The notes below the pieces were generated by a model. The model did no database searches. It saw nothing but the letters and a program-made list of their open reading frames with translations, and had not been told where the DNA came from. From an uncultured bacterium (GTDB lineage: Bacteria; Bacillota; Clostridia; Oscillospirales; Oscillospiraceae), in assembly GCA_949840775.1 (NCBI GenBank), contig CATKXO010000006.1, positions 29,091 to 93,090 of the forward strand: 64,000 bases of DNA, read 5' to 3'. Position numbers and translations under genes: made by a program. Each line of letters begins with the position of its first letter. Positions within the stretch are counted from its first letter, which is position 1. Shown here piece after piece: positions 8,863 through 17,797 of this stretch.

Positions 8863-10767
8863 ATGACCAAAAACCGCTCTGTCCAAATGGGACCGGCCCT
8901 GCTGGTCAAGCTCTTCGGCATCGCCTTCTTCGCCTACCTGTTTCTGGGCTTTATGCTGCTGCCCTGCCTAAACACCCTGGCCAGCATCTTCACCACCCAG
9001 AACGCCTCGGGGGAGACCGACCCCCTGGCCGTCATCCGCTTCTTCTTCGCCGGCAATATGGGCTCCTTCGTGTGGAACTCCCTGAAGCTGGCCGTCTGCC
9101 TGGTGATTACCGTCAATGTGGTGGGCGTGTCCATTGTGCTGCTCACCGAGTACTTCGACATCAAGGGGGCCAAAATCCTCCGCCTGGGCTATATGACCAC
9201 CCTGATTTACTCCGGCGTGGCCCTGGTCACCGGCTACCTGTTCCTCTACGACAGCAACGGCATCATCACAACCCTGCTGGTGAACGCCTTTCCGGGGATG
9301 AATCCCAACTGGTTTTCCGGATTTAACGCGGTGCTGTTCACCATGACCTTCGCCTGCACCAGCAATCACGCCCTGTTTCTCCGCAACGCCATCCGGGGCA
9401 TCGACTACAATACGGTGGAGGCTGCCCGGAACATGGGGGCCCGGCCCTTCAAGGTGCTGTGGAAGGTGGTCTTCCCCACTCTGGTACCCACCATGTTCTC
9501 CCTGACGGTGATGACCTTCATCACCGGCCTGTGCGCCATGTCCGCTCCCACTCTGCTGGGCTACGACTCCATCAACCCGGAGATCGTCCGTCTGGCCGGC
9601 TCCTCCACGGCGGACGAGGCCTTCCCCCAGGCCCGGGCGGCCCTGCTGTCCATCATCCTGGCCATGTTCACCATCGTCCTGCTGACGGTGCTGTCCTCCT
9701 ACGAGCGGAAGGGGCACTATCTGTCCGTCTCCAAGACCAAGGCCAAGCTGCAAAAGCAGCGGATCGACAACCCGGTTTGGAACATCCTGGCCCACCTCTA
9801 CGCCTACATCCTGTTCATTATCTACATGATCCCCGTGGTGATGATTATCATCTTCTCCTTCCAGACCTACGGGGCGATCCGGATGAAGAAACTGGACCTG
9901 ACCAACTGGACCCTCATCAACTTCTTCGGCACCCAGGACTACCAGTATCTCACCAACCGGGGCACCTACAAGACCCGGAAGGGGTCCATCTCCGGCCTGT
10001 TCGCCAACGAGGCCACCCTGGGGGGCATCAAGCTCAGCTTTATCCTGTCCGCCATCGCTGCCGCCCTGGCCTGCGTCATTGTGGTGGTGGCCTGCAACTA
10101 CATCTTTAAGAACCGGAAGAAGAAGTCGGGGACCGTTCTGGAGTACTGCCTGCTCTTCCCTTGGCTGCTGCCCACCATCCTCATCTGCTACTCCTACCGG
10201 GTGTACTTCAACAGCGAGGACGTGTGGTATGTGGGCGGGACCAACCTGTATTACGCCGGCCACGTGCGGCTGCTGATTATCCTGGCCTACACGGTGGTCA
10301 AGCTGCCCTTCTCCCTGCGGATGATTAAGGCGGCCTTCTATGCCATCGACGAGGAGCTGGAGGACGCCGCCCGGAACCTGGGCTCCAGTTCCCTGGCCAC
10401 CTTCCTCAAGGTCAAGCTGCCCATCATCCTGCCCTCGGTGCTGGCAGTGTTCGCCCTGAACTTTAACGCCCTGTTCACCGAGTATGATATGTCCGCCACC
10501 TTTGCCAGCTCCTACGGCACCACCTACGCCATGGTCATCCAGTCCATGTGCCGGGAGGAGGGGCTGTACGGCTACAACGTCAACGCCTCGGGCCGGCGGT
10601 GCGCCTCCACGGTGTTCATCATGATCGTGTCGGGCATCATCCTCTACCTGGTCTACGGGGTGGGCGCCCGGGACCTGGGAGAGCGGCTGGAGATTCGCGA
10701 CCGGCGGCGCAAACGGCTGGAGAAGCTGAAAAGCTTCGGCAAAAAATCCAAGGAGGTCAATGTATGA
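8863..10767 (+). CDS. ABC transporter permease, fused double permease (FbpB-like)
   Basis: This 634-residue membrane protein holds two complete permease modules in one chain, so it can form the channel alone. It has about twelve hydrophobic segments. Two EAA loops mark the ATPase contacts: EAARNMGARPFKVLWKVVFP near residue 186 and EDAARNLGSSSLATFLKVKL near residue 498. A long basic loop near 280-300 joins the halves. The C-terminal tail is highly charged (RDRRRKRLEKLK). The stop codon overlaps the ATG of the HAD phosphatase gene (ATGA), so the phosphatase is made by coupled translation. Confidence 0.93.
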   Translation: MTKNRSVQMGPALLVKLFGIAFFAYLFLGFMLLPCLNTLASIFTTQNASGETDPLAVIRFFFAGNMGSFVWNSLKLAVCLVITVNVVGVSIVLLTEYFDIKGAKILRLGYMTTLIYSGVALVTGYLFLYDSNGIITTLLVNAFPGMNPNWFSGFNAVLFTMTFACTSNHALFLRNAIRGIDYNTVEAARNMGARPFKVLWKVVFPTLVPTMFSLTVMTFITGLCAMSAPTLLGYDSINPEIVRLAGSSTADEAFPQARAALLSIILAMFTIVLLTVLSSYERKGHYLSVSKTKAKLQKQRIDNPVWNILAHLYAYILFIIYMIPVVMIIIFSFQTYGAIRMKKLDLTNWTLINFFGTQDYQYLTNRGTYKTRKGSISGLFANEATLGGIKLSFILSAIAAALACVIVVVACNYIFKNRKKKSGTVLEYCLLFPWLLPTILICYSYRVYFNSEDVWYVGGTNLYYAGHVRLLIILAYTVVKLPFSLRMIKAAFYAIDEELEDAARNLGSSSLATFLKVKLPIILPSVLAVFALNFNALFTEYDMSATFASSYGTTYAMVIQSMCREEGLYGYNVNASGRRCASTVFIMIVSGIILYLVYGVGARDLGERLEIRDRRRKRLEKLKSFGKKSKEVNV

Positions 10768-11390
10768 TCCGAAACATCGTATTTGACATGGGAAATGTCC
10801 TGATCCACTGGAGGCCGGATCTTTTTCTGGAGCGGGCGGGAATACCGGAGGAGGACCGCACCCTGCTGATGAGAGAGCTGTTCGGCTCGGTGGAGTGGAT
10901 TCAGATGGACCGGGGCGTCCTCCCCTTTGAGGATGGAATTTCCGCCGTCTGCCGCCGTCTGCCCGAGCGCCTCTGGGGCGGGGTCCGGGAACTGACGCTG
11001 AACTGGTGGAGAGACCATCTCCTCCCCGTAGAGGGCATGGCGGAGCTGATCCGGGAGCTGAAACAAAACGGATACGGCATCTACCTGCTGTCCAACGCAA
11101 AAACTGACCTGCCCGAGTACTTCGGCAATATCCCGGGCAGCGAGTGCTTCGACGGGCGGATTGTCTCCGCCGACTGGAAACTGCTCAAGCCCCAGCCGGA
11201 GCTCTACCAGGTTCTGCTCCGGGAGTACGGCCTGAAAGCGGAGGAGTGTTTCTTCACGGACGACCTGAACATCAACATTGAGGCGGCCGTTTTGGTGGGA
11301 ATGTCAGGCGCGATTTTCCGGGGCGCGGAGGATTTGCGCCGCGCCCTGACAGAGGCGGGCGTTTCCGTCCGGCTCCAGAGCGCTCAATAG
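10764..11390 (+). CDS. HAD-family phosphatase (YihX-like)
   Basis: This 208-residue cytosolic HAD hydrolase belongs to the subfamily that includes glucose-1-phosphatase YihX and epoxide-hydrolase N-domains. Motif I is FDMGNVL (residues 6-12): the nucleophile Asp is present, while the usual second Asp is Gly, as in that subfamily. Motif II is LLSNAK, motif III is the Lys in WKLLKPQPELY, and motif IV is FFTDDLNINIEAA. The ATG at 10764 follows AAGGAGG and overlaps the permease stop codon. It may dephosphorylate the compound the transporter brings in; the substrate is not known. Confidence 0.88.
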   Translation: MIRNIVFDMGNVLIHWRPDLFLERAGIPEEDRTLLMRELFGSVEWIQMDRGVLPFEDGISAVCRRLPERLWGGVRELTLNWWRDHLLPVEGMAELIRELKQNGYGIYLLSNAKTDLPEYFGNIPGSECFDGRIVSADWKLLKPQPELYQVLLREYGLKAEECFFTDDLNINIEAAVLVGMSGAIFRGAEDLRRALTEAGVSVRLQSAQ

Positions 11391-11410
11391 ACCGGAAAGG
11401 AGGACCGCCC

Positions 11411-11968
11411 ATGCCCAATTCTACGAAAAAGGCCATCAAGGAGACCTTTCTCGCGCTGCTGGACGAGCGCCCCTTAAACCGGATTACGGTCAAGGACATT
11501 GTAGAGACCTGCAAGATCAACCGCAACTCCTTCTATTACCACTTTGAGGACCTGCCCGCCCTGCTGGAGGAGATTATCGCCGAGCGGGTGCAGGAGCTGA
11601 TTCAGAGCCACCCCACGGTGGACTCCCTGGAGGACTGCTTCGACGCGGCGGTGGAGTTTGTGCGGGAAAACCGCCGGGCGGTGCTCCATGTCTACAGCTC
11701 CCTCAGCCGGGATGTCTTTGAGCGCTATCTGATGGAGGTCTGCCTCTATGTGGTCACCACCTATGTGGAGGCAGACTTCGCCGGCCGGCCGGTGGACCGG
11801 CAGGACAAGGAGATGATTATCCGCTACCACAAGTGCGAGTGCTTCGGCAACATCATCGACTGGCTGAACAGCGGCATGGAATACGACATCTCCGCCTACT
11901 TCCACCGCATCTACCAGCTGAAACGGGGCTGGGAGGGGGAGGTCCTCCGCCGGGACAGCAGGTCATAA
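11411..11968 (+). CDS. TetR-family regulator
   Basis: This 185-residue regulator has an N-terminal TetR DNA-binding domain. The helix-turn-helix lies within NRITVKDIVETCKINRNSFY (about residues 20-39), followed by YHFEDL. The C-terminal half is an all-helical ligand or dimer domain of the DhaS-like type. AAAGGAGG precedes the ATG. It follows the phosphatase gene by 20 bases and converges on the exporter operon across a shared terminator. It may control the importer operon before it or the exporter; the sequence does not decide. Confidence 0.88.
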   Translation: MPNSTKKAIKETFLALLDERPLNRITVKDIVETCKINRNSFYYHFEDLPALLEEIIAERVQELIQSHPTVDSLEDCFDAAVEFVRENRRAVLHVYSSLSRDVFERYLMEVCLYVVTTYVEADFAGRPVDRQDKEMIIRYHKCECFGNIIDWLNSGMEYDISAYFHRIYQLKRGWEGEVLRRDSRS

Positions 11969-11978
11969 GGGATATGGA

Positions 11979-12010
11979 AACCCCCGCTCCTCACGGAGCG
12001 GGGGTTGTTG
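11979..12010. terminator. Bidirectional terminator
   Basis: The stem AACCCCCGCTCC pairs with GGAGCGGGGGTT around the loop TCAC, with TTGTTGT on the plus side and TTTCC on the minus side. It separates the convergent tetR-type and MMPL genes. Confidence 0.85.
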
Positions 12011-12014
12011 TCTG

Positions 12015-14126
12015 TCACAGGGCTTCTGCCCCGTGAGGGACCGGTTTTTCTTTGACCGGGGCGGCCTGCCTCCAGTGGAAGCTGGTTTTCTGAATCAGCG
12101 GCTCACATACGCACAGCACTGCCGGCATGAGGAAGATGCTCACCAGTGCGGAGATGAGGGCGCCCCGGGCCAGCATGGTACAGATGGAGCTGATGATTTC
12201 GATTTCGGAGATGAGTCCCACCCCCAGAGTTGCGCAGAACATGACCAGGGAGCTGGTGATGATAGAGCCGTCAGAGGCGGTGGCGGCAATCCGGATGGCC
12301 TCCTCCCGGTCCTTCCCGCTCTGGAGCTCCTCCCGGAAGCGGGTGGCCAGCAGGATGGCGTAGTCCACCGTGGCCCCCAGCTGGACGCAGCCGATGATGG
12401 TGGGGGAGACAAAGGGAATTACCGTTCCGGTGAAGTAGGGGATGCCCTGGTTGATGAAGATGGCCAGCTCAATAGCCGCTACCAGCACCACCGGCATAGA
12501 CGCGGACCGGAACACCCAGGCCACGATGAGGAGGATGGCGGCGATGGAGATGTAGTTGGTCACCTGAAAGTCCACCGCCGAGGTGGAGATCAGGTCGTCG
12601 GTGAGGGCGGCCTCGCCGGTGATGAGGGCGGAGGGGTCGTAGGACTTGATGATGGCCCCGATCTCCTTCAGCTGCCGGGATACGTCGTCCGAGGCGGTGG
12701 CGTACTCCGAGTTGATCATCATCATCTGCCAGCCCCCCTGCTTCAGCATGTCCCGCACATCCGCCGGAATGAAGAAGTCGGGGATGCCCCCGCCCAGCAT
12801 GGCGTGGTAGGACAGGACGGAGGTGACCCCCTCCACCTCTTTCAGCTCCGCCTCCATCTGATTCATGCCGGTGGCGGGCAGACCGTCGCTGAGGAGGACA
12901 AAGTGGGAGGTGGCCATGTCAAACTCGTCTTTCAGCTTGTTGTTGGCCACGATGGAGGCCATATCCTGAGGGAGGGCCTCATCCAGCTTGTAGTACACCT
13001 GGGCGTGGGATTGGGCGTAGAGGGCGGGGGGGAAGAGCAGCAGGAACAGTACGGCCAGCCACCGGCGGCGGCGGACCATCCAACTGTTGATCCGGGTGAA
13101 GTCGGGCAGAAAGCTGCGGTGCCTGTGCTTCTCAATCTGCTTGTCGAAGAGGAGCAGCAGGGCGGGCAGTACCAGGATGACGGTGGCCACCCCCAGCACC
13201 ACCCCCTTGGCCATGACGATGCCGATGTCCCGGCCCAGGGTGAGGCGCATGAAGCACAGGGCGATGAAGCCGGCGATGGTGGTCAGGCTGGAGCCGGACA
13301 GGGAGGTGAAGGCGGCCACAATGGCCTGGGTCATGGCGTCCCGCTTGTCCTCGTAATGGGTTTTCTCCTCCTGATACCGGTGGTAGAGGAAGATGGAGTA
13401 GTCCATGGTGACTCCCAGCTGGAGGACGGCGGCAATGGCCTTGGTGATATAGGAGATCTGCCCCAGAAAGATGTTGGTGCCGAAGTTGTAGACGATGGCC
13501 ATACCGATGCTGGCCAGGAAGACAAAGGGCAGCACCGTGGACTCCATGGTCAGAGACATGGCGATGAGGGACAGCACCACCGCCAGGGCCACATAGATGG
13601 GAAGCTCCTTGTCCACCAGGTCCTTGGTGTCTTTGATGACCACCGAGAAGCCGGCCAGAAAGCACTTCTCGTTGCAGATATCCCGGACGGCCTGGATGGC
13701 CTCCATGGTGTCCTCATCGGCCCCGGATTTGTCGTACTGGATAATCATCATGGTTGCTTTGCCGGCGTAGAACATCTCCCGCAGGTTGGCGGGGATGAAG
13801 TCCACGGGAATCTGGATGCCTACCACGTTGGACAGCCACACCGCATTGGACACATTGGGCACCTGCTTGATGGCGTAGATCAGATTGTTGGTGTAGGCGG
13901 CGGGCATATCCTCCACAATGAGCATACTGGTGGCTGCCATGTGGAAGGGCTCCTCCAGCAGCCGCTCCCCCTGGGAGGACTCCAGGTCCTGGGGCAGATA
14001 GGTCAGGATATCGTAGTTGACCCGTGTGCCGACATAGCCCAGGGCGGAGGGAATGAGCAGCAGCACCGCGATCAGGGCAACCAGCTTGGGCTTTCGGGTG
14101 AGCGTATGGGCAATTTTTTCCACCAT
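12015..14126 (-). CDS. MMPL/RND-family exporter
   Basis: This 703-residue transporter has the duplicated MMPL layout: an N-terminal helix (LVALIAVLLLIPSALGY), an outer loop domain, a bundle of helices, then a repeat of the whole unit. Each half carries the proton-relay motif (GVTMDYSIFLYHRYQEE and GATVDYAILLATRFREE). Such proteins export lipids, drugs or envelope compounds. I chose the ATG at 14126 because AAAGGAG lies just upstream; the open frame runs further but only through antisense-type sequence. The gene upstream, 16 bases away, encodes a secreted coiled-coil protein likely to be its partner. The cargo is unknown. Confidence 0.92.
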   Translation of the reverse strand: MVEKIAHTLTRKPKLVALIAVLLLIPSALGYVGTRVNYDILTYLPQDLESSQGERLLEEPFHMAATSMLIVEDMPAAYTNNLIYAIKQVPNVSNAVWLSNVVGIQIPVDFIPANLREMFYAGKATMMIIQYDKSGADEDTMEAIQAVRDICNEKCFLAGFSVVIKDTKDLVDKELPIYVALAVVLSLIAMSLTMESTVLPFVFLASIGMAIVYNFGTNIFLGQISYITKAIAAVLQLGVTMDYSIFLYHRYQEEKTHYEDKRDAMTQAIVAAFTSLSGSSLTTIAGFIALCFMRLTLGRDIGIVMAKGVVLGVATVILVLPALLLLFDKQIEKHRHRSFLPDFTRINSWMVRRRRWLAVLFLLLFPPALYAQSHAQVYYKLDEALPQDMASIVANNKLKDEFDMATSHFVLLSDGLPATGMNQMEAELKEVEGVTSVLSYHAMLGGGIPDFFIPADVRDMLKQGGWQMMMINSEYATASDDVSRQLKEIGAIIKSYDPSALITGEAALTDDLISTSAVDFQVTNYISIAAILLIVAWVFRSASMPVVLVAAIELAIFINQGIPYFTGTVIPFVSPTIIGCVQLGATVDYAILLATRFREELQSGKDREEAIRIAATASDGSIITSSLVMFCATLGVGLISEIEIISSICTMLARGALISALVSIFLMPAVLCVCEPLIQKTSFHWRQAAPVKEKPVPHGAEAL

Positions 14127-14142
14127 AGGGTCCGCGCTCCTT

Positions 14143-16989
14143 TCAATGGAAGATACCGGTGATGGCCCTCCAGAAGTCCTGGAACATCTGGGCCACCCGC
14201 TGCCAGAAGGTGGTCTTTGCCGGAGCGGCGGCGGCCAGCTGCTCCGCAGTGGGCTCCTCCACCTTGATCTCCTGGGTGCGGATGAGAATCTGCACGCTGG
14301 AGGGGGAGGGGTTGCGGCTGTCGGTGAGGGAGACCGCCTTCGCCTCCGCGTCCATAAGCAGGATGTTGTTGATGTCACCGGTGTACTCGTGCCAGGTGTC
14401 CTCGATGATGTTGTTGATGGTCAGCTTGGCCTGCTTCACGTCGCCGGTGGCCTCCATGGCCCTGGCGGTCTGCCGCAGGGTAGCGGCCAGGCCCCGGAGG
14501 GACTGCCGGGTGCCGGCGTCCAGCTGATTGCCGGAGGTCTTCATCAGCGCCTCGCTGTCGGCCAGCAGGACCTCCAGGTCCCGCAGGGTGGCCACGGCGG
14601 CGGTGGACAGGCTGCCCACATTGGCCACCCCCTCCTGGAGGGTGGGCTCGTACTCGTCGAGGAGCCGGCGCAGGGCGTCCACATCGTTTAAAATACTTCC
14701 CAGCTTCTCCGAGGACTGCCGCAGGGCGGCGGACAGGTCTTCGGCGCTGTCGATCAGGTCCACCAGGTCGTCCACGTCGTCGCACAGGTCGGCCAGCTCG
14801 CCCACCACCCGGCCGGTGGGACGGGTGATCCGGTTGATGGTGCTGTTCAGCTCGCTCTGGATGGCGTTGATTCGGTCGTTGGCCGCGCTCATGGCCTGGT
14901 CCAGCCCGCCCACGATCAGGTCCACCGCCGCGCCGCCCACGGTGTTGTCCTCACCGGAGCCGCCGGCCGGGGTGTTGGGAGCGGGAGCTGTGTCCCCAGC
15001 CGGGCTGCCGGCCCCTGCCGGGACGGTATCGCTGCCGCTGGAGGTATCCCCAGACCCGCTGGGGGAGCTGGAGCTGTCCGAACTGCCTGAGCCGGTGGAC
15101 CCGCTGGAGCTGTCCGGGCTGCTGGAGCCGGTGGACCCGGCGGAGCTATCCGAACTGCTGGAGCCGGTGGACCCGGCGGAGCTGTCCGAGCCACCCGAAC
15201 TGCCGGAGTCTCCGGTACTTTCGCCGTCCAGATCACCGGATTCCTCCGGAATCATTTCCGCCGGGGCTTCCTCCTGGCTGCCGGCGGGCTCGGAGCCGGG
15301 GGCCTCCGGTGCCACGTCCTCTGCCGGGGCGGATGACCCGTCATCCTGAGTGTCGGCTTCCGGTGCGGACTCCAGGGCAGGCTCTTCCGCATGGCCGCTG
15401 GCGGCGGGGGCCGGCTTGACGATGGTCCACAGGTCATTCATCTGCTTGGCCTGCTCCGCCCGGTCCTTGTCGGACATGCCGGGGTTCTGCTGCTTCAGCA
15501 GCGTGTCGCAGAACTGCTGGAAACCCAGCTGATCCTTGGCCGCGAACATGGCGTCGGTCTGCTGCTTGGCCCCCTGGGCCAGCTGCCACTCTGAAAGCTT
15601 ACCCATGGCCTCTGCCTGGTCCTGAGTCAGCCCGGCCAGGCTTTTCAGGCCGGCCACGATCTCCGGATCTTTTCCCTGGAGCTCCAGCATCTTGCCCATA
15701 AACTCGATCTGGTTGGTCTCCCCGTAGGCGCTGCCCACCTGCTTGGTTTTTTCCACGCTCTCCTTCAGCTTGGGCGTATTCCGGTCGCCGCTGGAGCTGC
15801 CGCCGATGTAGCTGTCCCCCAGTGCCCGCTGGAGGGAGCGCAGGCTGCTCTTCATGTCGGCTAGGCCCCGGACCACCTGCCGCACATCGCTGGAGCCGTC
15901 CTCCAGCCCTTTCAGGGCCTTCTCCAGGCTGTCCAGCTGGGTCTGGAGGGACACCGCCGTGTCCGTCATATTCCCCAGCACCGCCTTGGAGCTGGTGATG
16001 GTCTGGCTGAGGACCATTGCCCGCTGCTCCACCGGCTCCAGCAGGTCGGCAATGGAGGTCAGGTCGCCCCGCAGGACGCCGGCGTCGCTGTAGAGCTGAC
16101 CCTTCCCCTTGGAGATGGTGCCCCGGGCGATGTCCAACTGGTCCAGCCCCTCGGCGGAGGCGTACAGGCCGTCCTGGACATTGTACATGGCGTCCAGCAG
16201 GGCGTCCAGGCTGCCGGAGAGGGCCTGGTAGTCCTCCTCCAGGTCGTCCTTCCGCTGGCTCAGCTTGGCAATCTCCTCCAGCTGGGCCAGGGTGGCGGGG
16301 ACCATCAGAATGGTCAGCCCGCTAAAGGAGAAATCATTGCTGCCGACCCGGATGGTAAAGTGCTGCTCCTCCCCGGGCAGGCACATAAACAGTACGGTGC
16401 GCAGGTTGCCCACCAGCTGCACCTGGGCGCCCTGGGCCTCCAGAGACAGGATGTCGTCCTGATTGAACATGGCCATGGCCTCCAGGGTGTAGTTATACCG
16501 GGCGTAGCTGCTGGCCCGGGGGTTGGGGACGATATCCAGCAGAATCTCCACCACCCCCTGCTTCCCGGCCAGGTCCTCCGCCCTGGCGGGCACGCCGTTC
16601 AGGGTGTACCGCAGGGTGATGGTCCAGGGCAGGTCCTGGAAGGGCCGGGCGGTTTTGCCCTCGAAGTAGAAGTGCTCCGGCGTCTGGCCGAACTGGAACT
16701 GCGTCACCCCGGAGGCGGTGCTGACAGGGGTACTGTCAGTGAGATTTACCACCTGATCGTAGTCGCCGTAGTCGGTGAGGGAGGAGGCGCCGTTAAGGGC
16801 GTAGCTCTTTACGACGCTGCCCTCCTGTAAATTCCCGTAGTAGTCCAGCGTGGCGTAGTAGGCCTCGTCATAGGTGGGCGTCACGCCGCTGCCAATGGGC
16901 GCGGCGGAGGCCGGCACAGCGGCGGTTGCCCCCATGAGCACCGCCATCGACAGGGCGAGGATGCGCACAGATAATTTTTGTCGGGTCAT
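14143..16989 (-). CDS. Large secreted coiled-coil protein with Ser/Gly linker (MMPL partner)
   Basis: This 948-residue exported protein has a signal peptide that ends near residue 29 (VPASAAP). Residues 30-230 are a beta-rich region. Residues 235-420 and 690-890 are long helical segments with Leu-spaced repeats, like the xLxxG proteins that accompany MMPL exporters. Between them, about residues 530-670, lies a low-complexity linker first rich in Ala/Glu/Pro and then in Ser/Gly. The C-terminus, TFWQRVAQMFQDFWRAITGI, is an amphipathic or membrane-seeking helix. GGAGG precedes the ATG. It is the first gene of the exporter operon and probably bridges the exporter to the wall or outside; this role is inference. 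Confidence 0.75.
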   Translation of the reverse strand: MTRQKLSVRILALSMAVLMGATAAVPASAAPIGSGVTPTYDEAYYATLDYYGNLQEGSVVKSYALNGASSLTDYGDYDQVVNLTDSTPVSTASGVTQFQFGQTPEHFYFEGKTARPFQDLPWTITLRYTLNGVPARAEDLAGKQGVVEILLDIVPNPRASSYARYNYTLEAMAMFNQDDILSLEAQGAQVQLVGNLRTVLFMCLPGEEQHFTIRVGSNDFSFSGLTILMVPATLAQLEEIAKLSQRKDDLEEDYQALSGSLDALLDAMYNVQDGLYASAEGLDQLDIARGTISKGKGQLYSDAGVLRGDLTSIADLLEPVEQRAMVLSQTITSSKAVLGNMTDTAVSLQTQLDSLEKALKGLEDGSSDVRQVVRGLADMKSSLRSLQRALGDSYIGGSSSGDRNTPKLKESVEKTKQVGSAYGETNQIEFMGKMLELQGKDPEIVAGLKSLAGLTQDQAEAMGKLSEWQLAQGAKQQTDAMFAAKDQLGFQQFCDTLLKQQNPGMSDKDRAEQAKQMNDLWTIVKPAPAASGHAEEPALESAPEADTQDDGSSAPAEDVAPEAPGSEPAGSQEEAPAEMIPEESGDLDGESTGDSGSSGGSDSSAGSTGSSSSDSSAGSTGSSSPDSSSGSTGSGSSDSSSSPSGSGDTSSGSDTVPAGAGSPAGDTAPAPNTPAGGSGEDNTVGGAAVDLIVGGLDQAMSAANDRINAIQSELNSTINRITRPTGRVVGELADLCDDVDDLVDLIDSAEDLSAALRQSSEKLGSILNDVDALRRLLDEYEPTLQEGVANVGSLSTAAVATLRDLEVLLADSEALMKTSGNQLDAGTRQSLRGLAATLRQTARAMEATGDVKQAKLTINNIIEDTWHEYTGDINNILLMDAEAKAVSLTDSRNPSPSSVQILIRTQEIKVEEPTAEQLAAAAPAKTTFWQRVAQMFQDFWRAITGIFH
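15048..15195 (-). repeat. 36-base tandem repeat coding Ser/Gly linker
   Basis: About four imperfect 36-base units encode twelve-residue repeats of the type SSDSSAGSTGSS within the secreted coiled-coil protein. The two middle units are nearly identical. Such arrays change length easily by slippage. Confidence 0.8.
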
Positions 16990-17009
16990 AGCTCATTACC
17001 TCCACTTAT

Positions 17010-17089
17010 AATCAACTGTTGTTATTTATCGGAAATCTGTTGACTTCTGAATTTAAGTCGATTATAATAAAGGCAGTTGATTTGGTCAA
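17010..17089. promoter_or_regulatory. Overlapping divergent promoters with TetR operator candidates
   Basis: The plus promoter is TTGACT (17040-17045), 17 bases, TATAAT (17063-17068). The minus promoter is TTGACC (17089-17084), 17 bases, TATAAT (17066-17061). Both use the palindrome ATTATAAT at 17061-17068 as -10 element. Nearby symmetry includes CAACTGTTG (17013-17021), GACTT/AAGTC arms (17042-17046, 17055-17059) and AATCAACTG/CAGTTGATT (17010-17018, 17074-17082). These are likely binding sites for the adjacent TetR protein. Confidence 0.8.
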
Positions 17090-17136
17090 TAGACAAATGC
17101 GGGCGAATGTCTAACTCGTCCCAAGGAGGTATCGCA

Positions 17137-17730
17137 ATGCTGAAAAATCCGGAGGACCGCCGGGCGCGCCGGTCCCGCAAGCTGCTGAAAGAGAGTCTGC
17201 TGGAGCTGATGAAGGAAAAATCCTTCTCCGAAATCTCAGTCCGTGACATTGCCGACGCGGCGGACATGAACCGGGGGACCTTCTACCTCCACTACTCGGG
17301 CACCGCCGAGCTGCTGAAAAGCATCGAGGCGGACCTGTTGGAGGAGCTCCAGGCCCTCATCGACGCCCACATCCAGGAGACAGTGGCCGGCGGCACTGTC
17401 CGCCCGGTGCTGGAGCCCCTGCTGGACTTCGCCGTCAGCCACCGGGAGGTCTGTGCCGTCCTCTTTGCCAGCAGCGAGGCCAGCGGCTTTATCCAGTCCC
17501 TCCAGGAGCTGATCTGCCGCAGCGGCGCCTCGCTGGTGGATCGCTGGTACAGCCCCAAGGACAGCGGCCAGACGGTCTACTACCTGAGCTTTCTGACCTG
17601 GGGGGCGATCGGGCTTTTAAAGGAGTGGTTTACCCAGGACATGGCCATGCCCCGGGAGGAGCTGCTGGCCGCCGCCCAGCGCATGGCCGACGGCTCCGCT
17701 GCGGAGCTGTTTTCCCCGGCGGAACGGTGA
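17137..17730 (+). CDS. TetR/AcrR-family regulator of the exporter operon
   Basis: This 197-residue regulator has its helix-turn-helix in SEISVRDIADAADMNRGTFY (about residues 30-49), followed by LHYSGTAELL. The C-terminal domain is helical and Ala/Leu-rich, as in ligand-binding TetR proteins. I chose the ATG at 17137 because AAGGAGG lies directly upstream; the earlier in-frame ATG at 17077 lies inside the promoter. The gene is divergent from the MMPL operon and shares its promoter palindrome, so it very probably represses both itself and the exporter. The inducer is unknown. Confidence 0.92.
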   Translation: MLKNPEDRRARRSRKLLKESLLELMKEKSFSEISVRDIADAADMNRGTFYLHYSGTAELLKSIEADLLEELQALIDAHIQETVAGGTVRPVLEPLLDFAVSHREVCAVLFASSEASGFIQSLQELICRSGASLVDRWYSPKDSGQTVYYLSFLTWGAIGLLKEWFTQDMAMPREELLAAAQRMADGSAAELFSPAER

Positions 17731-17733
17731 GTA

Positions 17734-17767
17734 AAAAGGAAACGCCCCTGTTGGGACGTTTCCTTTT
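17734..17767. terminator. Bidirectional terminator
   Basis: AAAAGGAAACG pairs with CGTTTCCTTTT around a GC-rich loop. It separates the convergent tetR-type and methyltransferase genes and has T-runs on both strands. Confidence 0.8.
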
Positions 17768-17797
17768 ACTATAATATAAGGAGGAGCGCGGGGTTCC

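Noticed and set aside
8968-11100. A 710-codon open frame antisense to the fused permease and HAD genes
   Set aside because: It overlaps two well-supported genes, has no family resemblance and shows the composition of a codon-position mirror.
15048-15195. Possible CRISPR-like array in the regularly spaced repeats
   Set aside because: Units are directly adjacent with no unique spacers and stay in frame with the secreted protein, so it is a coding tandem repeat.
14528-15349. A Ser/Leu/Pro-rich repetitive frame opposite the Ser/Gly linker
   Set aside because: The repeats arise from the 36-base tandem repeat encoding the linker on the other strand; there is no signal peptide or ribosome site.
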